Positions 18,361-27,227 of a DNA stretch of 64,000 nt are shown one piece after another. Position 1 is the stretch's first letter; each line of letters starts with the position of its first letter. The stretch comes from Solirubrobacterales bacterium (GTDB lineage: Bacteria; Actinomycetota; Thermoleophilia; Solirubrobacterales; Solirubrobacteraceae): positions 54,961-118,960 of the forward strand of contig CANJIV010000007.1 of the NCBI GenBank assembly GCA_947474595.1, in the 5' to 3' direction. Under the pieces are notes generated by a model that made no database searches, was not told where the DNA came from, and saw only the letters and a list, made by a program, of their open reading frames with translations. Both the position numbers and the translations under genes were made by a program.

Positions 18361-19629
18361 TTAACGATCCGTAGGTCGAGAGACCTTGCCACCCTTGGCA
18401 CCAGCCTCAGTGGCTGGACCACGGGGTGCAGCGATTCCCAAGACCCGCATCGACTTCAATCCCAGCGATAGCTTTTCGCGTCCATCAGAGGAGCCGACAT
18501 CAAGGCCAGTGAGATCGCGGATGCGTTCGAGCCGGTAGCGGATAGTGTGGCGATGGGTGTAGAGGCGCTGGGCTGTCTTAGCAATGCTGGCATCGCAGTC
18601 CAAAAAGGCCTCTAGCGTCTGAACTAGGTCTGTCCCGTATTGATCGTCGTAGCTGATTAATGGCTCAAGCGTCTCGGAGTAGAAGCGCTCAAGCTCCTCG
18701 GGGTTTTCGCTCATCGCTGGAAGCAGCAGGCGATAGGCCCCTGTCTGCTCGAAGGCTAGGGTGACCGGCTCACCGTCAGCCTCGGCGACATTGGCTGCCA
18801 GCAGCGCCTCCTTGCCAGCCCGATATAGATCGCTAACGCCAGCACTCACGCGACTGCGCCCGATGGCGAAGGTGAACCCGTGCAGGCCGGCCTCTAGCTC
18901 GGCGAGGACTCCGCTGGCCGCCCGTTGGGCCACCAGCGGATCGCTGTCGGGGATAAGAACTACGACCTCGGCCGCGGCGCCCCGAACCGTTGCCCGCAGC
19001 GCCGCCAACGAGGTAACCGACGCAACCCGTGCTCCACGCTCGCAGAAAGCGAGTACGCGCGGACGCCAATCCTCACTATTAGCCACGTGTGGGTGAACCC
19101 TGATAACGAGCACCGAACCGCCGTCATCCAGAGCGGCGCCGAGCGTCTGGGCGCGGGCACTGATCTCCTGGGCGTTAGCGATACGTTGCTCTAACAGATC
19201 GTTGAGAAAGCCGCCAACCGCTTCCCGCGAGGCCCGCTCGGGGGCGCGTAGGCGCTCGACCTCAGAGGCAACAAGCGTCTTTATAACCGCTAAGAGGGCG
19301 CCCGAAGGAGCTTCCCCGCGCAGACGGATACGCATCCGACCTACCGGCTCATCAGCCACCCTCAGATCCTCAACAACGACACCGCTACCCTCCTGCGCCA
19401 AGGATCGCTCGTCGGCTGGCGACCGTGCCGCCACGGCCAAAATATTGCCGTCACGATCACTTAAAGCAACGCTTGCATCAAGAACACGGGCGACGGCACG
19501 GATGACTTCGGGCAAGCCGGAGCCCGACTCCACCGCAGTGGAAATCGCTTCAAGGGCGCCGAGATCTGGGGCAGCTGGCGTCTCGGTAGGTGGCGCCGGT
19601 TGGTGAAGACGCCGCACCTGAGCGGTCAT
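18361..19629 (-). CDS. PucR/CdaR-type transcriptional regulator
   Basis: The 422-residue protein has an N-terminal GAF-like sensor region (about 25-135: AVARVLDASVALSDRDGNILAV), a central GGDEF-like/CdaR region (about 175-290) and a C-terminal PucR HTH (AKTAQRLYTHRHTIRYRLERIRDLTG, about 355-385). PucR proteins commonly control purine or amino-acid catabolism. Upstream position in the same direction as the cyclase and purine phosphorylase genes suggests local regulation. TAGACT lies 10 nt before the ATG. Confidence 0.88.
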   Translation of the reverse strand: MTAQVRRLHQPAPPTETPAAPDLGALEAISTAVESGSGLPEVIRAVARVLDASVALSDRDGNILAVAARSPADERSLAQEGSGVVVEDLRVADEPVGRMRIRLRGEAPSGALLAVIKTLVASEVERLRAPERASREAVGGFLNDLLEQRIANAQEISARAQTLGAALDDGGSVLVIRVHPHVANSEDWRPRVLAFCERGARVASVTSLAALRATVRGAAAEVVVLIPDSDPLVAQRAASGVLAELEAGLHGFTFAIGRSRVSAGVSDLYRAGKEALLAANVAEADGEPVTLAFEQTGAYRLLLPAMSENPEELERFYSETLEPLISYDDQYGTDLVQTLEAFLDCDASIAKTAQRLYTHRHTIRYRLERIRDLTGLDVGSSDGREKLSLGLKSMRVLGIAAPRGPATEAGAKGGKVSRPTDR

Positions 19630-19639
19630 TTCCCTGCGA

Positions 19640-19645
19640 AGTCTA
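19640..19645 (-). promoter_or_regulatory. -10-like TAGACT, 10 nt before pucR-type ATG
   Basis: Identical to the hexamers before prs and dnaX; fits a leaderless transcript. Confidence 0.45.
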
Positions 19646-19688
19646 CCGGCGCTGGCGTCAACGCTCGAACAGGAGGTAGCCGCTCAGC

Positions 19689-19713
19689 AACTCTGCGCAG
19701 GCAGCGCAGAGTT
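19689..19713 (-). terminator. Perfect 10-bp hairpin downstream of the DedA-PAP2 transcript
   Basis: AACTCTGCGC and GCGCAGAGTT flank a 5-nt loop (19699-19703). It lies 106 nt beyond the stop of the 73-aa gene on the same strand and before the PucR promoter. No U-tract follows, so it is an intrinsic terminator only in a loose sense or an mRNA 3'-end stabiliser. Confidence 0.45.
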
Positions 19714-19818
19714 CGGCGAAGGCGTAAGCGGCCTAGGCGAGAAGCGCGACCCCAACTTCAGCACCACTCAAGCCATCGTCGCAATGCTGCCGTTTACGTT
19801 AAGCGTCTGGCCGGCCTC

Positions 19819-20040
19819 TTATTGGAAGCGATCCCAGAAATAGATAACCCCACCACCGAGGGCTACTCCAGCGATCAAGAGGGCGGCGAGCACGTAGAGC
19901 GACAGGAAGGTCGCCGCCACGCGCTCCCAGATCCGACCGTAGGCAGACCACACAGGGACAAGAAAGAAAGTCGTGAAGGCGGCGACTCCGAGCACGCCCG
20001 AAACGCCTGCAACTAGATAGGTGATCTGCGTGTTGTTCAT
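19819..20040 (-). CDS. Small two-pass membrane protein, unknown function
   Basis: The 73-residue protein has two membrane segments (about 7-30, ITYLVAGVSGVLGVAAFTTFFLVPV, and 45-68, FLSLYVLAALLIAGVALGGGVIYFW). Its ATG overlaps the stop of the DedA-PAP2 gene as ATGA, so it is co-translated with it. It may be an accessory subunit, but this rests on position only. Confidence 0.65.
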   Translation of the reverse strand: MNNTQITYLVAGVSGVLGVAAFTTFFLVPVWSAYGRIWERVAATFLSLYVLAALLIAGVALGGGVIYFWDRFQ

Positions 20041-21515
20041 CTGCTCTGCTCATTCTGGCGCATGAACATGACGACCAAGGCCACCATCGCGCAAATTGCA
20101 AAAGCAGCGGCACCCAACGCCCATCCACCGACGACGTCGGAGAGGTAATGCACGCGTAGATAGATCCGGCTCAGGCCGATCATTGCAGCCAGACCAATCG
20201 CTGCTAGGACGATTGCGGCGCGGTGGACTAGGCGAGGAAAGGCATGGGCCACGCCGACCGCGATAGCCACGAAAACGATCGAGTGCGCCGCGTGGCCAGA
20301 CGGAAAACTAGACCCAAGCGCCTCCGTCAGCGGATCGGCTGGCCGAGGGCGTTCGGCGATAGCTTTGGCGACTGCGACCGCGACGTAGACGAGCACCGTT
20401 CCGGATGCGATCGCCACAGCCTCCGCGATCCGCGAACGACGCCAGAGAAAGACCAGCGCCACAACGGTAACCGCCAATATCGACGGCGTTGAGCCGACCA
20501 AGGAGAGTAGCTTGGCGATATCCAAGCCCAGCGCCGATCGCAGAGTGTCGGCGTCATTGAGTGATTGGCGATCGGCGCCCAGCAGCGAATCGCCCCCGAA
20601 CAGAGCCGCCATCGCGGCGAAGACAAAACCGCCAACCAGCATCACCGCCAACAGTGTCGTTAGCTCGAGGCCTAGGTCTCCAGGAGTTAAGCGAGCCCAA
20701 GCAAATCTCAGAACTCGTCCCCTTTCTCCAACCCATGCCGATACCGCCTGTCGGTTCTCAGGCTTTTTAAAATGGCGGTAGACAACAGTCACAGCGACGG
20801 TAAAGGCGATCAACGCGCCCAACGCGAATGCACCCTGCCCGGCGTAGGTTGCGACCTTGTCGAAGCTAGCCCAGAAGACGTAACCCAGTAGGACGAATGC
20901 CGTGCCCCACAGTCCGGCGCCGATGATGTCGTATGGAAGAAATCGTCGGTAGCGCATCCCCGAAGCTCCGGCCACAAATGGAGCGATCGCGCGCACCAAG
21001 CCAATGAAACGCCCGATCAAGATCGTAGGGCCGCCGTGGCGAGCAAAGAACTGCTCAACCTGCTCGACGCGGGCCTCGCTAATCATAAAACGCGGGCCGT
21101 GGCGAATCAGAAAATCACGGCCCAAGCGGCGCCCGAGCCAGAACGAAAAACTATCCCCAACGACTGCGCAGATCCAAACGATTGCGATCAAGGCCACCAC
21201 GCTCACCTCGCCCTGGCCGGCGACTACTCCACCGACCAGAATCACCGTCTCTCCTGGAACGATGAACCCTACGAAGGCCCCCGTCTCAAGGAAGGCAAAC
21301 AGGCCAACTATCAGGTATGTCCACTGGCCAAGGCGCCTGCCGACGTCTTCAATCGTCGACTTAAGATCTGGTATCTCGACGACCCCCGAGCCATACACGC
21401 CAGCCGCCCCAACAATCGCCAGGGCCAAGATCCGACGCTCTTTAGTAAGGCGCGGCCAACGCCACACCACACTCACCAAGACGGCAATCGCTATAGCAAC
21501 GAAGACCGGCTTCAC
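20037..21515 (-). CDS. DedA-family / PAP2 phosphatase fusion membrane protein
   Basis: The 492-residue protein joins two membrane families. Residues 55-245 are DedA/SNARE-associated (FLETGAFVGFIVPGETVILVGG, GDSFSFWLGRRLGRDFLIRHG, GRFIGLVRAIAPFVAGASGM); DedA proteins act as lipid scramblases/undecaprenyl-phosphate flippases. Residues 285-480 are a PAP2 lipid phosphatase with all three motifs: K384-x6-RP, PSGH at 405-408 and SR(449-450)-x5-H456. A combined dephosphorylation and flipping of undecaprenyl pyrophosphate or phosphatidic acid is a reasonable inference. The start is GTG at 21515, overlapping the ispE stop as GTGA. Confidence 0.88.
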   Translation of the reverse strand: MKPVFVAIAIAVLVSVVWRWPRLTKERRILALAIVGAAGVYGSGVVEIPDLKSTIEDVGRRLGQWTYLIVGLFAFLETGAFVGFIVPGETVILVGGVVAGQGEVSVVALIAIVWICAVVGDSFSFWLGRRLGRDFLIRHGPRFMISEARVEQVEQFFARHGGPTILIGRFIGLVRAIAPFVAGASGMRYRRFLPYDIIGAGLWGTAFVLLGYVFWASFDKVATYAGQGAFALGALIAFTVAVTVVYRHFKKPENRQAVSAWVGERGRVLRFAWARLTPGDLGLELTTLLAVMLVGGFVFAAMAALFGGDSLLGADRQSLNDADTLRSALGLDIAKLLSLVGSTPSILAVTVVALVFLWRRSRIAEAVAIASGTVLVYVAVAVAKAIAERPRPADPLTEALGSSFPSGHAAHSIVFVAIAVGVAHAFPRLVHRAAIVLAAIGLAAMIGLSRIYLRVHYLSDVVGGWALGAAAFAICAMVALVVMFMRQNEQSR

Positions 21516-22426
21516 AGGCCGCCCAGAAGCGGAGCAACCCACGCTCGGGCTACCGCTGCTCCCGGGTAGTGACGTGTTAGGGCTGCTGCGCTGGCGGCTA
21601 GCTCGTCTGCCGTCTTGGTATCGCCATCCTCGACCGCGAAGATGCCAAATACAGTCGGGCCAGATCCACTGACCATCGCCTTTTGTGCTCCTGCTTCGAT
21701 CGCGGCATCGAGCGCACCGTCGATGGCGGGGCAAAGCGATCTGGCCGCGAGCTCAAGATCGTTTTGCAGGAGATCTTGGCTCAGAGATCGTGATCCCGAC
21801 AACCTAGTCAGGACCGCAGATCGAAGTTGATCGAGCTCGACTTGAGATCGGCCGAGGCCAAGCCTGTCGGCCTCGGCAAATACCTCCGCTGTAGCAAGTC
21901 GCTGCTTTGACGGCAGCACAAGGAATAGAAGGGGGTCAAGAGGCTCTAACTCGGCGACCTCCTCCCCCGCCCCACCGACCAGCGCTAGGCCTGGACTTAA
22001 GAGCGCTGGAACGTCAGAGCCTAGTCCCGGGGCGATCGCACGCAAGAGCTCTCTACTAGCACTGTCTGGGACACCGACCCAGCGATCGACCAGCCTCAAA
22101 GCAGCCCCAGCGTCGGCAGAACCGCCACCCATTCCGGCCGCTATGGGAACACGCTTGGAGATTGTCAGGCGCACTGGTGGGCCGTTCCAGCCAGCCTGCT
22201 CGCGGTAGGCGCTCAGCGCGGCGTTGGCAAGGTTTGGGCCTTCGACACCGTCACAGATCACCTCATCCTCAAGAACGCCTACAGCAGCCGCCTCTATGCG
22301 CAACTCATCTGCAAGCGATACGGCCTGCACAACCGAGACCAGGTCGTGGCGCCCATCACTGCGACTAGGACCTAAGAAAAGGCAGAGATTCACTTTTCCT
22401 GGCGCTGGCTCAATCAGCACGGTCAC
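21512..22426 (-). CDS. ispE: 4-diphosphocytidyl-2-C-methyl-D-erythritol kinase
   Basis: IspE is the GHMP kinase of the MEP isoprenoid pathway. The 304-residue protein shows the N-terminal APGKVNLCLFLGPSRSDGRHDL, the ATP loop RVPIAAGMGGGSADAGAALR and the C-terminal MVSGSGPTVFGIF. Gene order metG-tatD-ksgA-ispE follows other actinobacteria. Its ATG overlaps the ksgA stop by 4 nt. Confidence 0.95.
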   Translation of the reverse strand: MTVLIEPAPGKVNLCLFLGPSRSDGRHDLVSVVQAVSLADELRIEAAAVGVLEDEVICDGVEGPNLANAALSAYREQAGWNGPPVRLTISKRVPIAAGMGGGSADAGAALRLVDRWVGVPDSASRELLRAIAPGLGSDVPALLSPGLALVGGAGEEVAELEPLDPLLFLVLPSKQRLATAEVFAEADRLGLGRSQVELDQLRSAVLTRLSGSRSLSQDLLQNDLELAARSLCPAIDGALDAAIEAGAQKAMVSGSGPTVFGIFAVEDGDTKTADELAASAAALTRHYPGAAVARAWVAPLLGGL

Positions 22427-23271
22427 GGTTTGCTAGACCCCGCAAGCAGCTCTGCGAGCTGCTCAAACTGCGCCGGCGAGAGCCGCTCTGCCCGCGCGTC
22501 GGCGGGCAGGCCCATCGCCTCAAGCGCAGCCCTAGCCCGATCACGCAGGCCGGGGGTCGCAGATGGTGCCAACGACAGCGATCGCGGAAGCGCCTTGCGA
22601 CGGTGGGCGAAGCCAGCGGCGACTAGCGCTCGCAGCTCGGGAGTAGCAGCTGGTCCGTGGCGCACAAGTTTGACGAGCACAGAGTCGACGTTTGGCACAG
22701 GGAAAAAGACTCCGCGGGCGATCTTGCGCACCACGCGTACGTCGCACGCGATTTGGGCCAGCACTGACGGCAGGCCGTAGGTGCCAGAGCCCGGCGATGC
22801 AGCGAGGCGCTCACCGACCTCGCGCTGGACCATCGTCACCCATGTACTAACCGATTTAAGCTCCTCGACAGTCCTCAGCAACGCGGTCGTAGCGATCCCA
22901 TACGGAAGGTTTGCCACGACCTTGGTCGGCTGTGGATGCAGCGCCGATAGATCAACCGTTAGAGCATCGGCAAAGTGGAGCGTGACATTGGCGTGAGCGT
23001 CGGTAGCATCGCGCAAGGCGGCCTCTAGGCCACGGTCGATCTCCACGACGTGGACGTGAGCAACGCGCACGGCAAGGTATTCCGAGAGCACTCCAAGCCC
23101 CCCTCCAATCTCTAACACCACGTCGCTAGGGTCCAGCGCCGCCGCCCGGCCGATCACATCAAGAATGTTAGAGTCGACGAGGAAGTTCTGACCCAGTTCT
23201 CGGTTTGGGCGGATCTCAAACCGGCGCATGCGTAATACGCTTGGCTGAGTTGGAAGTGGCGTCGTCACCAC
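22423..23271 (-). CDS. rsmA (ksgA): 16S rRNA dimethyladenosine transferase
   Basis: KsgA dimethylates two adjacent adenines in helix 45 of 16S rRNA (A1518/A1519 in E. coli numbering). The 282-residue protein shows ELGQNFLVDSNILDVI, motif I VVLEIGGGLGVLSEYLA, VHVVEIDRGLEAAL, motif IV VANLPYGIATT and the C-terminal VDSVLVKLVRH plus FAHRRKALPRSL. It overlaps tatD by 7 nt and ispE by 4 nt, consistent with tight translational coupling. Confidence 0.96.
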   Translation of the reverse strand: MVTTPLPTQPSVLRMRRFEIRPNRELGQNFLVDSNILDVIGRAAALDPSDVVLEIGGGLGVLSEYLAVRVAHVHVVEIDRGLEAALRDATDAHANVTLHFADALTVDLSALHPQPTKVVANLPYGIATTALLRTVEELKSVSTWVTMVQREVGERLAASPGSGTYGLPSVLAQIACDVRVVRKIARGVFFPVPNVDSVLVKLVRHGPAATPELRALVAAGFAHRRKALPRSLSLAPSATPGLRDRARAALEAMGLPADARAERLSPAQFEQLAELLAGSSKP

Positions 23272-24014
23272 CCGAATAGCTCCGCGGCGGTGCGCTCCAC
23301 CGCGACCTCGAAATCCTCATAACTGATCCCGCGCTCGGCGGCTACTGCTGCTGCGGTGTGGACGACAAAGGCCGGTTCGTTGCGCTGCTTGCGCACGAGC
23401 TGCGGCGTGAGGTAGGGAGCGTCGGTCTCAACTAACAGCCGATTGAGCGGGATTCGCTGGGCCGCTGCTCGCAACTCGTGGGCCTTTGGATAGGTGACGT
23501 TGCCGGCGAAAGAGAACCACCAGTCATAGGAGAGACACTCCTGCACGCGCTCTGGCATCGAGAAGCAGTGCAGCAGCACGCGTACCCCCTCAGCGTGGCG
23601 TGTTAGCGCCGCAATCGTGTCGTCGGCGGCTGCCCGAGTGTGGATTATCAGCGGCTTGCCGGTCTCCCTCGCAAGCTCTATCTGGGCGATGAAAGCACGC
23701 ATCTGATCGGCGTGCGGGGCGCTCTGACGGTAGTAGTCAAGTCCCGTCTCTCCGATTGCAACGCAGCGCGGGTGGGCGGCTAGCGCGGCGATCTCTGCTA
23801 GGTCGCCATCGTCGAACCCAGTTGCCGAGTTGGGATGGCGACCGACAGCTGCAAAGACCTGGGGAAACTCCTCAGCGTGGGCAAGGGCGGTCCGACAGCC
23901 AAGGCCGTCCATCCCGATAGTGACGATCTTCGATACTCCGGCCGCGTCTGCTGCGCCTACTAGCTGTGCGGGCGTCTGATCGCAGTGATCGAGATGAGTG
24001 TGGCTGTCGATCAC
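23265..24014 (-). CDS. tatD: TatD family metal-dependent deoxyribonuclease
   Basis: The 249-residue TIM-barrel hydrolase carries MIDSHTHLDH (metal-binding HxH), AIGETGLDYYRQ (Glu ligand), KPLIIHTRAA, LLHCFSM and LLVETDAPYLTPQ (Asp ligand), so all metal positions are present. The TatD family has 3'-5' DNA exonuclease activity. Its ATG overlaps the metG stop by 4 nt. Confidence 0.94.
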   Translation of the reverse strand: MIDSHTHLDHCDQTPAQLVGAADAAGVSKIVTIGMDGLGCRTALAHAEEFPQVFAAVGRHPNSATGFDDGDLAEIAALAAHPRCVAIGETGLDYYRQSAPHADQMRAFIAQIELARETGKPLIIHTRAAADDTIAALTRHAEGVRVLLHCFSMPERVQECLSYDWWFSFAGNVTYPKAHELRAAAQRIPLNRLLVETDAPYLTPQLVRKQRNEPAFVVHTAAAVAAERGISYEDFEVAVERTAAELFGW

Positions 24015-25510
24015 GTTTTCGGAAAGAGCGGATCACCGGGGGTTACCGTCGCGCCGCCTGCGCCAGCACCGAGACGGGCATCGGCTAGATCTAGGCCTTC
24101 GCGGCCCAGTGCGCTCAGCAGCTTCTTAGATGTCTCGGGAAGATAGGGGTGCAGCAGCACGGTGACAACCCGGATGCCCTCGATCAGTGTGTAGAGCGTG
24201 ATATCTAGCTCATCACCAGAGCTTGGGTCCTTGGCCAGCTTCCACGGCGCGCGCTCCTCCACGAAACGGTTCAAGCGGCGGATGCGCTGCCAGATCTCAT
24301 CCAATGCTGCCGTTAGCTCGGCACGATCGAGCAGCTCACAGACACGCTCGGCGAGACCATCAAACTCCGCAGCGATGGTGGGGTCTGGCTCGCCATCGGG
24401 GACCACTGAGTCGCGATAGCGGGCGACCATCGCAAGCGTGCGGCTGGCGAGGTTTCCATACTCATTAGCCAGCTCGCCCTCATAGCGAGCCTCGAAGCCG
24501 GCAGTCGAGACTGAGCCGTCTTGGCCGAAGTTGACCTCGCGAGCGCAGTAGTAGCGCAAGGCGTCGGTCCCGAAGCGCTCCATCACCTCAAATGGATCCA
24601 ACACGTTGCCCAAAGACTTCGACATCTTCTCGCCGTCCATCAGGAGAAAGCCGTGGACGAAGACACGCTGGGGAAGCGGCAGGTCGGCGGCCATTAGCAT
24701 CGCTGGCCAGAAGACCGTGTGGAACTTTAAGATGTCCTTGCCGATCAGGTGCAGGCTGGCGGGCCAGAACTGCTCTGTGAGGTCCTCTCCTGGCCGCGCG
24801 AAGGACAGTGCCGTGTAGTAGTTGAGTAGTGCGTCGAACCAGACGTAGAAGACCTGAGATTGATCCCAAGGGACCGGCACGCCCCATGTGAGCTGCGAAC
24901 GCGACAGCGATACGTCTTGGAGCCCCCCACGGATAAAGGAGATCGCTTCGTTGAAGCGCGTGCGCGGCATGACGAAGTCCGGCTGTTGTGCGTAGTGAGC
25001 CTCGAGGCGCTCTTGGAAGGCCGATAGCCGAAAGAACCAGTTCTCCTCCTTGTGCCAGTCCAGCGGCGCCTTATGCACGGGACAGCTGTTGTCGGGACCA
25101 ACTTCGACGTCGGTCTTGAAGTCCGCGCATGCAGGGCAGTACCAACCCTCATAGGTGCCCGAGTAGACGTGACCGTTGTCGTAGATGCGCTGAAGGACCT
25201 CTTGGACCTTGGCTACATGGCGTGGATCGGTGGTGCGAATAAAGAAGTCGTTGCTCGCGTCAATACGAGGCATCAGCTCTTCGAAACGGCGAGAGTTGCG
25301 ATCGGCAAGCTCTTTGGGAGTTACACCTTCACGCTCGGCTGCCTGCACAACCGGCTCTCCATGTTCATCGGTGCCGGTCAGGAAGAAAACATCCTCGCCA
25401 CGCTGGCGATGGTGGCGAGCCAATATGTCTGCAGCGATCGTCGAGTAGGCGTGACCCAAGTGGGGCACGGCGTTGACGTAGTAGATGGGAGTGGTGACGT
25501 AGAACGACAC
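24011..25510 (-). CDS. metG: Methionyl-tRNA synthetase
   Basis: The class I synthetase charges tRNA-Met. The 499-residue protein has PIYYVNAVPHLGHAYST (HIGH as HLGH), a zinc knuckle WYCPACADF with a second CPVH, WFDALLNYY and GEKMSKSLGNVLDPFE (KMSKS). The C-terminal tRNA-binding EMAP domain found in longer forms is absent. The start is GTG at 25510 with TAGCCT 9 nt upstream. Confidence 0.97.
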   Translation of the reverse strand: MSFYVTTPIYYVNAVPHLGHAYSTIAADILARHHRQRGEDVFFLTGTDEHGEPVVQAAEREGVTPKELADRNSRRFEELMPRIDASNDFFIRTTDPRHVAKVQEVLQRIYDNGHVYSGTYEGWYCPACADFKTDVEVGPDNSCPVHKAPLDWHKEENWFFRLSAFQERLEAHYAQQPDFVMPRTRFNEAISFIRGGLQDVSLSRSQLTWGVPVPWDQSQVFYVWFDALLNYYTALSFARPGEDLTEQFWPASLHLIGKDILKFHTVFWPAMLMAADLPLPQRVFVHGFLLMDGEKMSKSLGNVLDPFEVMERFGTDALRYYCAREVNFGQDGSVSTAGFEARYEGELANEYGNLASRTLAMVARYRDSVVPDGEPDPTIAAEFDGLAERVCELLDRAELTAALDEIWQRIRRLNRFVEERAPWKLAKDPSSGDELDITLYTLIEGIRVVTVLLHPYLPETSKKLLSALGREGLDLADARLGAGAGGATVTPGDPLFPKT

Positions 25511-25522
25511 GGTCTGTCAAGG

Positions 25523-26269
25523 CTAGATGATTGGGGCCCTTCTCTCCCGGTGAGCGTCACGCGCCGCCCGCGCCGAACGCTTTGTTCGGCGCGTCAAGTG
25601 GCTTACTCCCCAGCCAGGAAGGGCCAAAATCAACAGTGCCGCTCCAATCCAGACGACCGTCGGCAGAGGCGTAGCTGCCGGTGTCAGCGCGGCGCCTGGC
25701 ATGTGTGGCGAACTGGGAGCAAGAGTGATGGCCGGCAAGTTAGGTCGCTCTACCGGGATCGAACCGACCGGAGATGGCTCTGTGAACTGTTGATCCAAAA
25801 GTGAAAGTGGGTCCAGATAGGACCATGGCTCTCCCGTGCGGTGAACGCCAAACTGAAGGTGGGGCTCAATCAGCTGCGGCTGTCCACTGGCGCCGACCGT
25901 TGCAATCGGCTGACCAACTGCCAGTCGCTGACCTCGGCCTACCGAAATCTCGCCGAGGTGTAGGTAGGTTGCCGTCAGTCCATCTGAGCAGGCCACGCTC
26001 ACCGTCTGGCCCGCGCTAGCTACCGATCCAGCAAAAGAGACGCTCCCACTACACGCAGAGCGCACGGCCGTGCCGATCGGCGCGCCGATCGTGATCCCGC
26101 GTCGCTGCCCCGGGGCGAAGCGGTCGAAGCCAACCTCAAAATGGGTGAGCACTGGCCCCCGCACCGGCCAGCGCCAGCCGGAGGAGCCTGATGCGGCAGC
26201 CATCGGCCCATTGGCTGCGAGCACTACAACGGCGACGGCGAGAGTGCGGGCGAGGGAACTAGCGTGCAT
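25523..26269 (-). CDS. Degenerate LytM/M23-like protein, signal peptide and C-terminal anchor
   Basis: The 248-residue protein has a signal peptide (about 1-28), an M23-like beta domain (about 35-160) and a C-terminal membrane segment with a basic tail (about 210-248). The fold markers GAPIGTAV, YLHLGEISVGRGQRLAVGQPIATVGASG and EPHLQFGVH are clear. However, the zinc site is lost: the usual HxGxD reads RRGIT and the HLHF reads HLQF, leaving only YLH. It is therefore unlikely to be a peptidase; catalytically dead LytM factors elsewhere (EnvC, NlpD) activate amidases. The ATG at 26269 has TAACGT 7 nt upstream and is preferred over the in-frame GTG at 26278. Confidence 0.82.
   Translation of the reverse strand: MHASSLARTLAVAVVVLAANGPMAAASGSSGWRWPVRGPVLTHFEVGFDRFAPGQRRGITIGAPIGTAVRSACSGSVSFAGSVASAGQTVSVACSDGLTATYLHLGEISVGRGQRLAVGQPIATVGASGQPQLIEPHLQFGVHRTGEPWSYLDPLSLLDQQFTEPSPVGSIPVERPNLPAITLAPSSPHMPGAALTPAATPLPTVVWIGAALLILALPGWGVSHLTRRTKRSARAARDAHRERRAPII
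25570..25592. repeat. 9-bp hairpin inside the 3' end of the LytM-like gene
   Basis: GCGCCGAAC and GTTCGGCGC flank a 5-nt loop, about 50 nt before the stop codon and 60 nt before metG. It could slow ribosomes or limit read-through into metG, which has its own putative promoter. It may also be a by-product of Arg/Ala codons. Confidence 0.5.
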
Positions 26270-26276
26270 TGAGAGC

Positions 26277-26282
26277 ACGTTA
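26277..26282 (-). promoter_or_regulatory. -10-like TAACGT, 7 nt before LytM-like ATG
   Basis: The spacing fits the leaderless pattern and decides between the ATG (26269) and the GTG three codons upstream. Confidence 0.45.
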
Positions 26283-26381
26283 TGTTGGGGCGAGGACTAT
26301 CTGGGAGACCTACGCCTTATTGGCACACTCCGCACACACTTTCGACACATGACTACTCAAAGGACAGGGAAAGCGCGACGG

Positions 26382-27227
26382 CTACTTGGCTGAGACGGCC
26401 GCGTAAAGTAAGTTCGCCGCCACACCGGTTAGCTCCGAGACCACCTTGGCAGCCGGACGTGCCTTAGCCCCGGCGGCAACGAGCTGGCGCATTGCGTCTA
26501 CCGCTGGGCCCTCATCAATCTCAGCATTAGTGGCAGCGCCGACTACCAGCACCACCTCGCCGCGAGGAGCTTCTTTGCCGTAGCGCACGGCCAGATCGCC
26601 AGCACTCCCGCGCACGATCTCTTCGTGAATCTTGGTGAGTTCACGACAGACCGCCACCGGGCGGTCTGCGTCCACTGCTGCTAAGACCGCCAACGACGCG
26701 GCAACACGGCGTGGGGACTCGAAGGCCACGAGCGTCTCGGTCGAGCCAAAGATCGCCACTAAGTCGCCCTTGCGACGTGGCAAAAAGCCAGCAAACGTCC
26801 AGCGATCGGCCGGCAGCGCCGAAGCTACCAGGGCAGCTAGGGCCGCCGAGGGACCCGGCAGTACCTCGACCGCCAGACCAGCCGCGACGCAGGCCGTGAC
26901 GAGCACGTAGCCGGGGTCGCTGACGAGGGGCATCCCGGCGTCAGAGACCAGCGCCACGATCTGGCCAGCACGCATCCGCCCGACAAGGTCGGCGGCTCGT
27001 TCGTGCTCGTTGTGCTCATGGTAGGAGAGAAGCGATGCGTCAACTCCGTAGCGGTCTAGCAGTACTCGTGTACGGCGCGTGTCCTCACAAGCGATGACGT
27101 CTGCCTCACGCAGTGCCGAGAGCACGCGCAATGTGACGTCTTCGAGGTTGCCGATCGGCGTCGCACAGACAACTAGGCGCCCTGGGACGCCACTATTACC
27201 CGCGATTCCTAAATCACCAGCACTCAT
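26382..27227 (-). CDS. rsmI: 16S rRNA 2'-O-ribose C1402 methyltransferase RsmI
   Basis: The 281-residue SAM-dependent enzyme shows GRLVVCATPIGNLEDVTLRVL, VIACEDTRRTRVLLDRYGV, LVSDAGMPLVSDPGY, LPGPSAALAALVASALP and FLPRRKGD, the complete RsmI (tetrapyrrole methylase fold) signature. It methylates C1402 of 16S rRNA. Its start overlaps the ROK kinase stop by 4 nt. Confidence 0.95.
   Translation of the reverse strand: MSAGDLGIAGNSGVPGRLVVCATPIGNLEDVTLRVLSALREADVIACEDTRRTRVLLDRYGVDASLLSYHEHNEHERAADLVGRMRAGQIVALVSDAGMPLVSDPGYVLVTACVAAGLAVEVLPGPSAALAALVASALPADRWTFAGFLPRRKGDLVAIFGSTETLVAFESPRRVAASLAVLAAVDADRPVAVCRELTKIHEEIVRGSAGDLAVRYGKEAPRGEVVLVVGAATNAEIDEGPAVDAMRQLVAAGAKARPAAKVVSELTGVAANLLYAAVSAK

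Noticed and set aside
21004..21672. 222-aa plus-strand ORF opposite the DedA region
   Set aside because: Shadow of DedA-PAP2 and ispE; low-complexity Arg/Pro/Thr composition.
25755..25770. tRNA T-arm-like GGGATCGAACC
   Set aside because: No acceptor or anticodon arms pair around it and it lies in the coding LytM-like gene.
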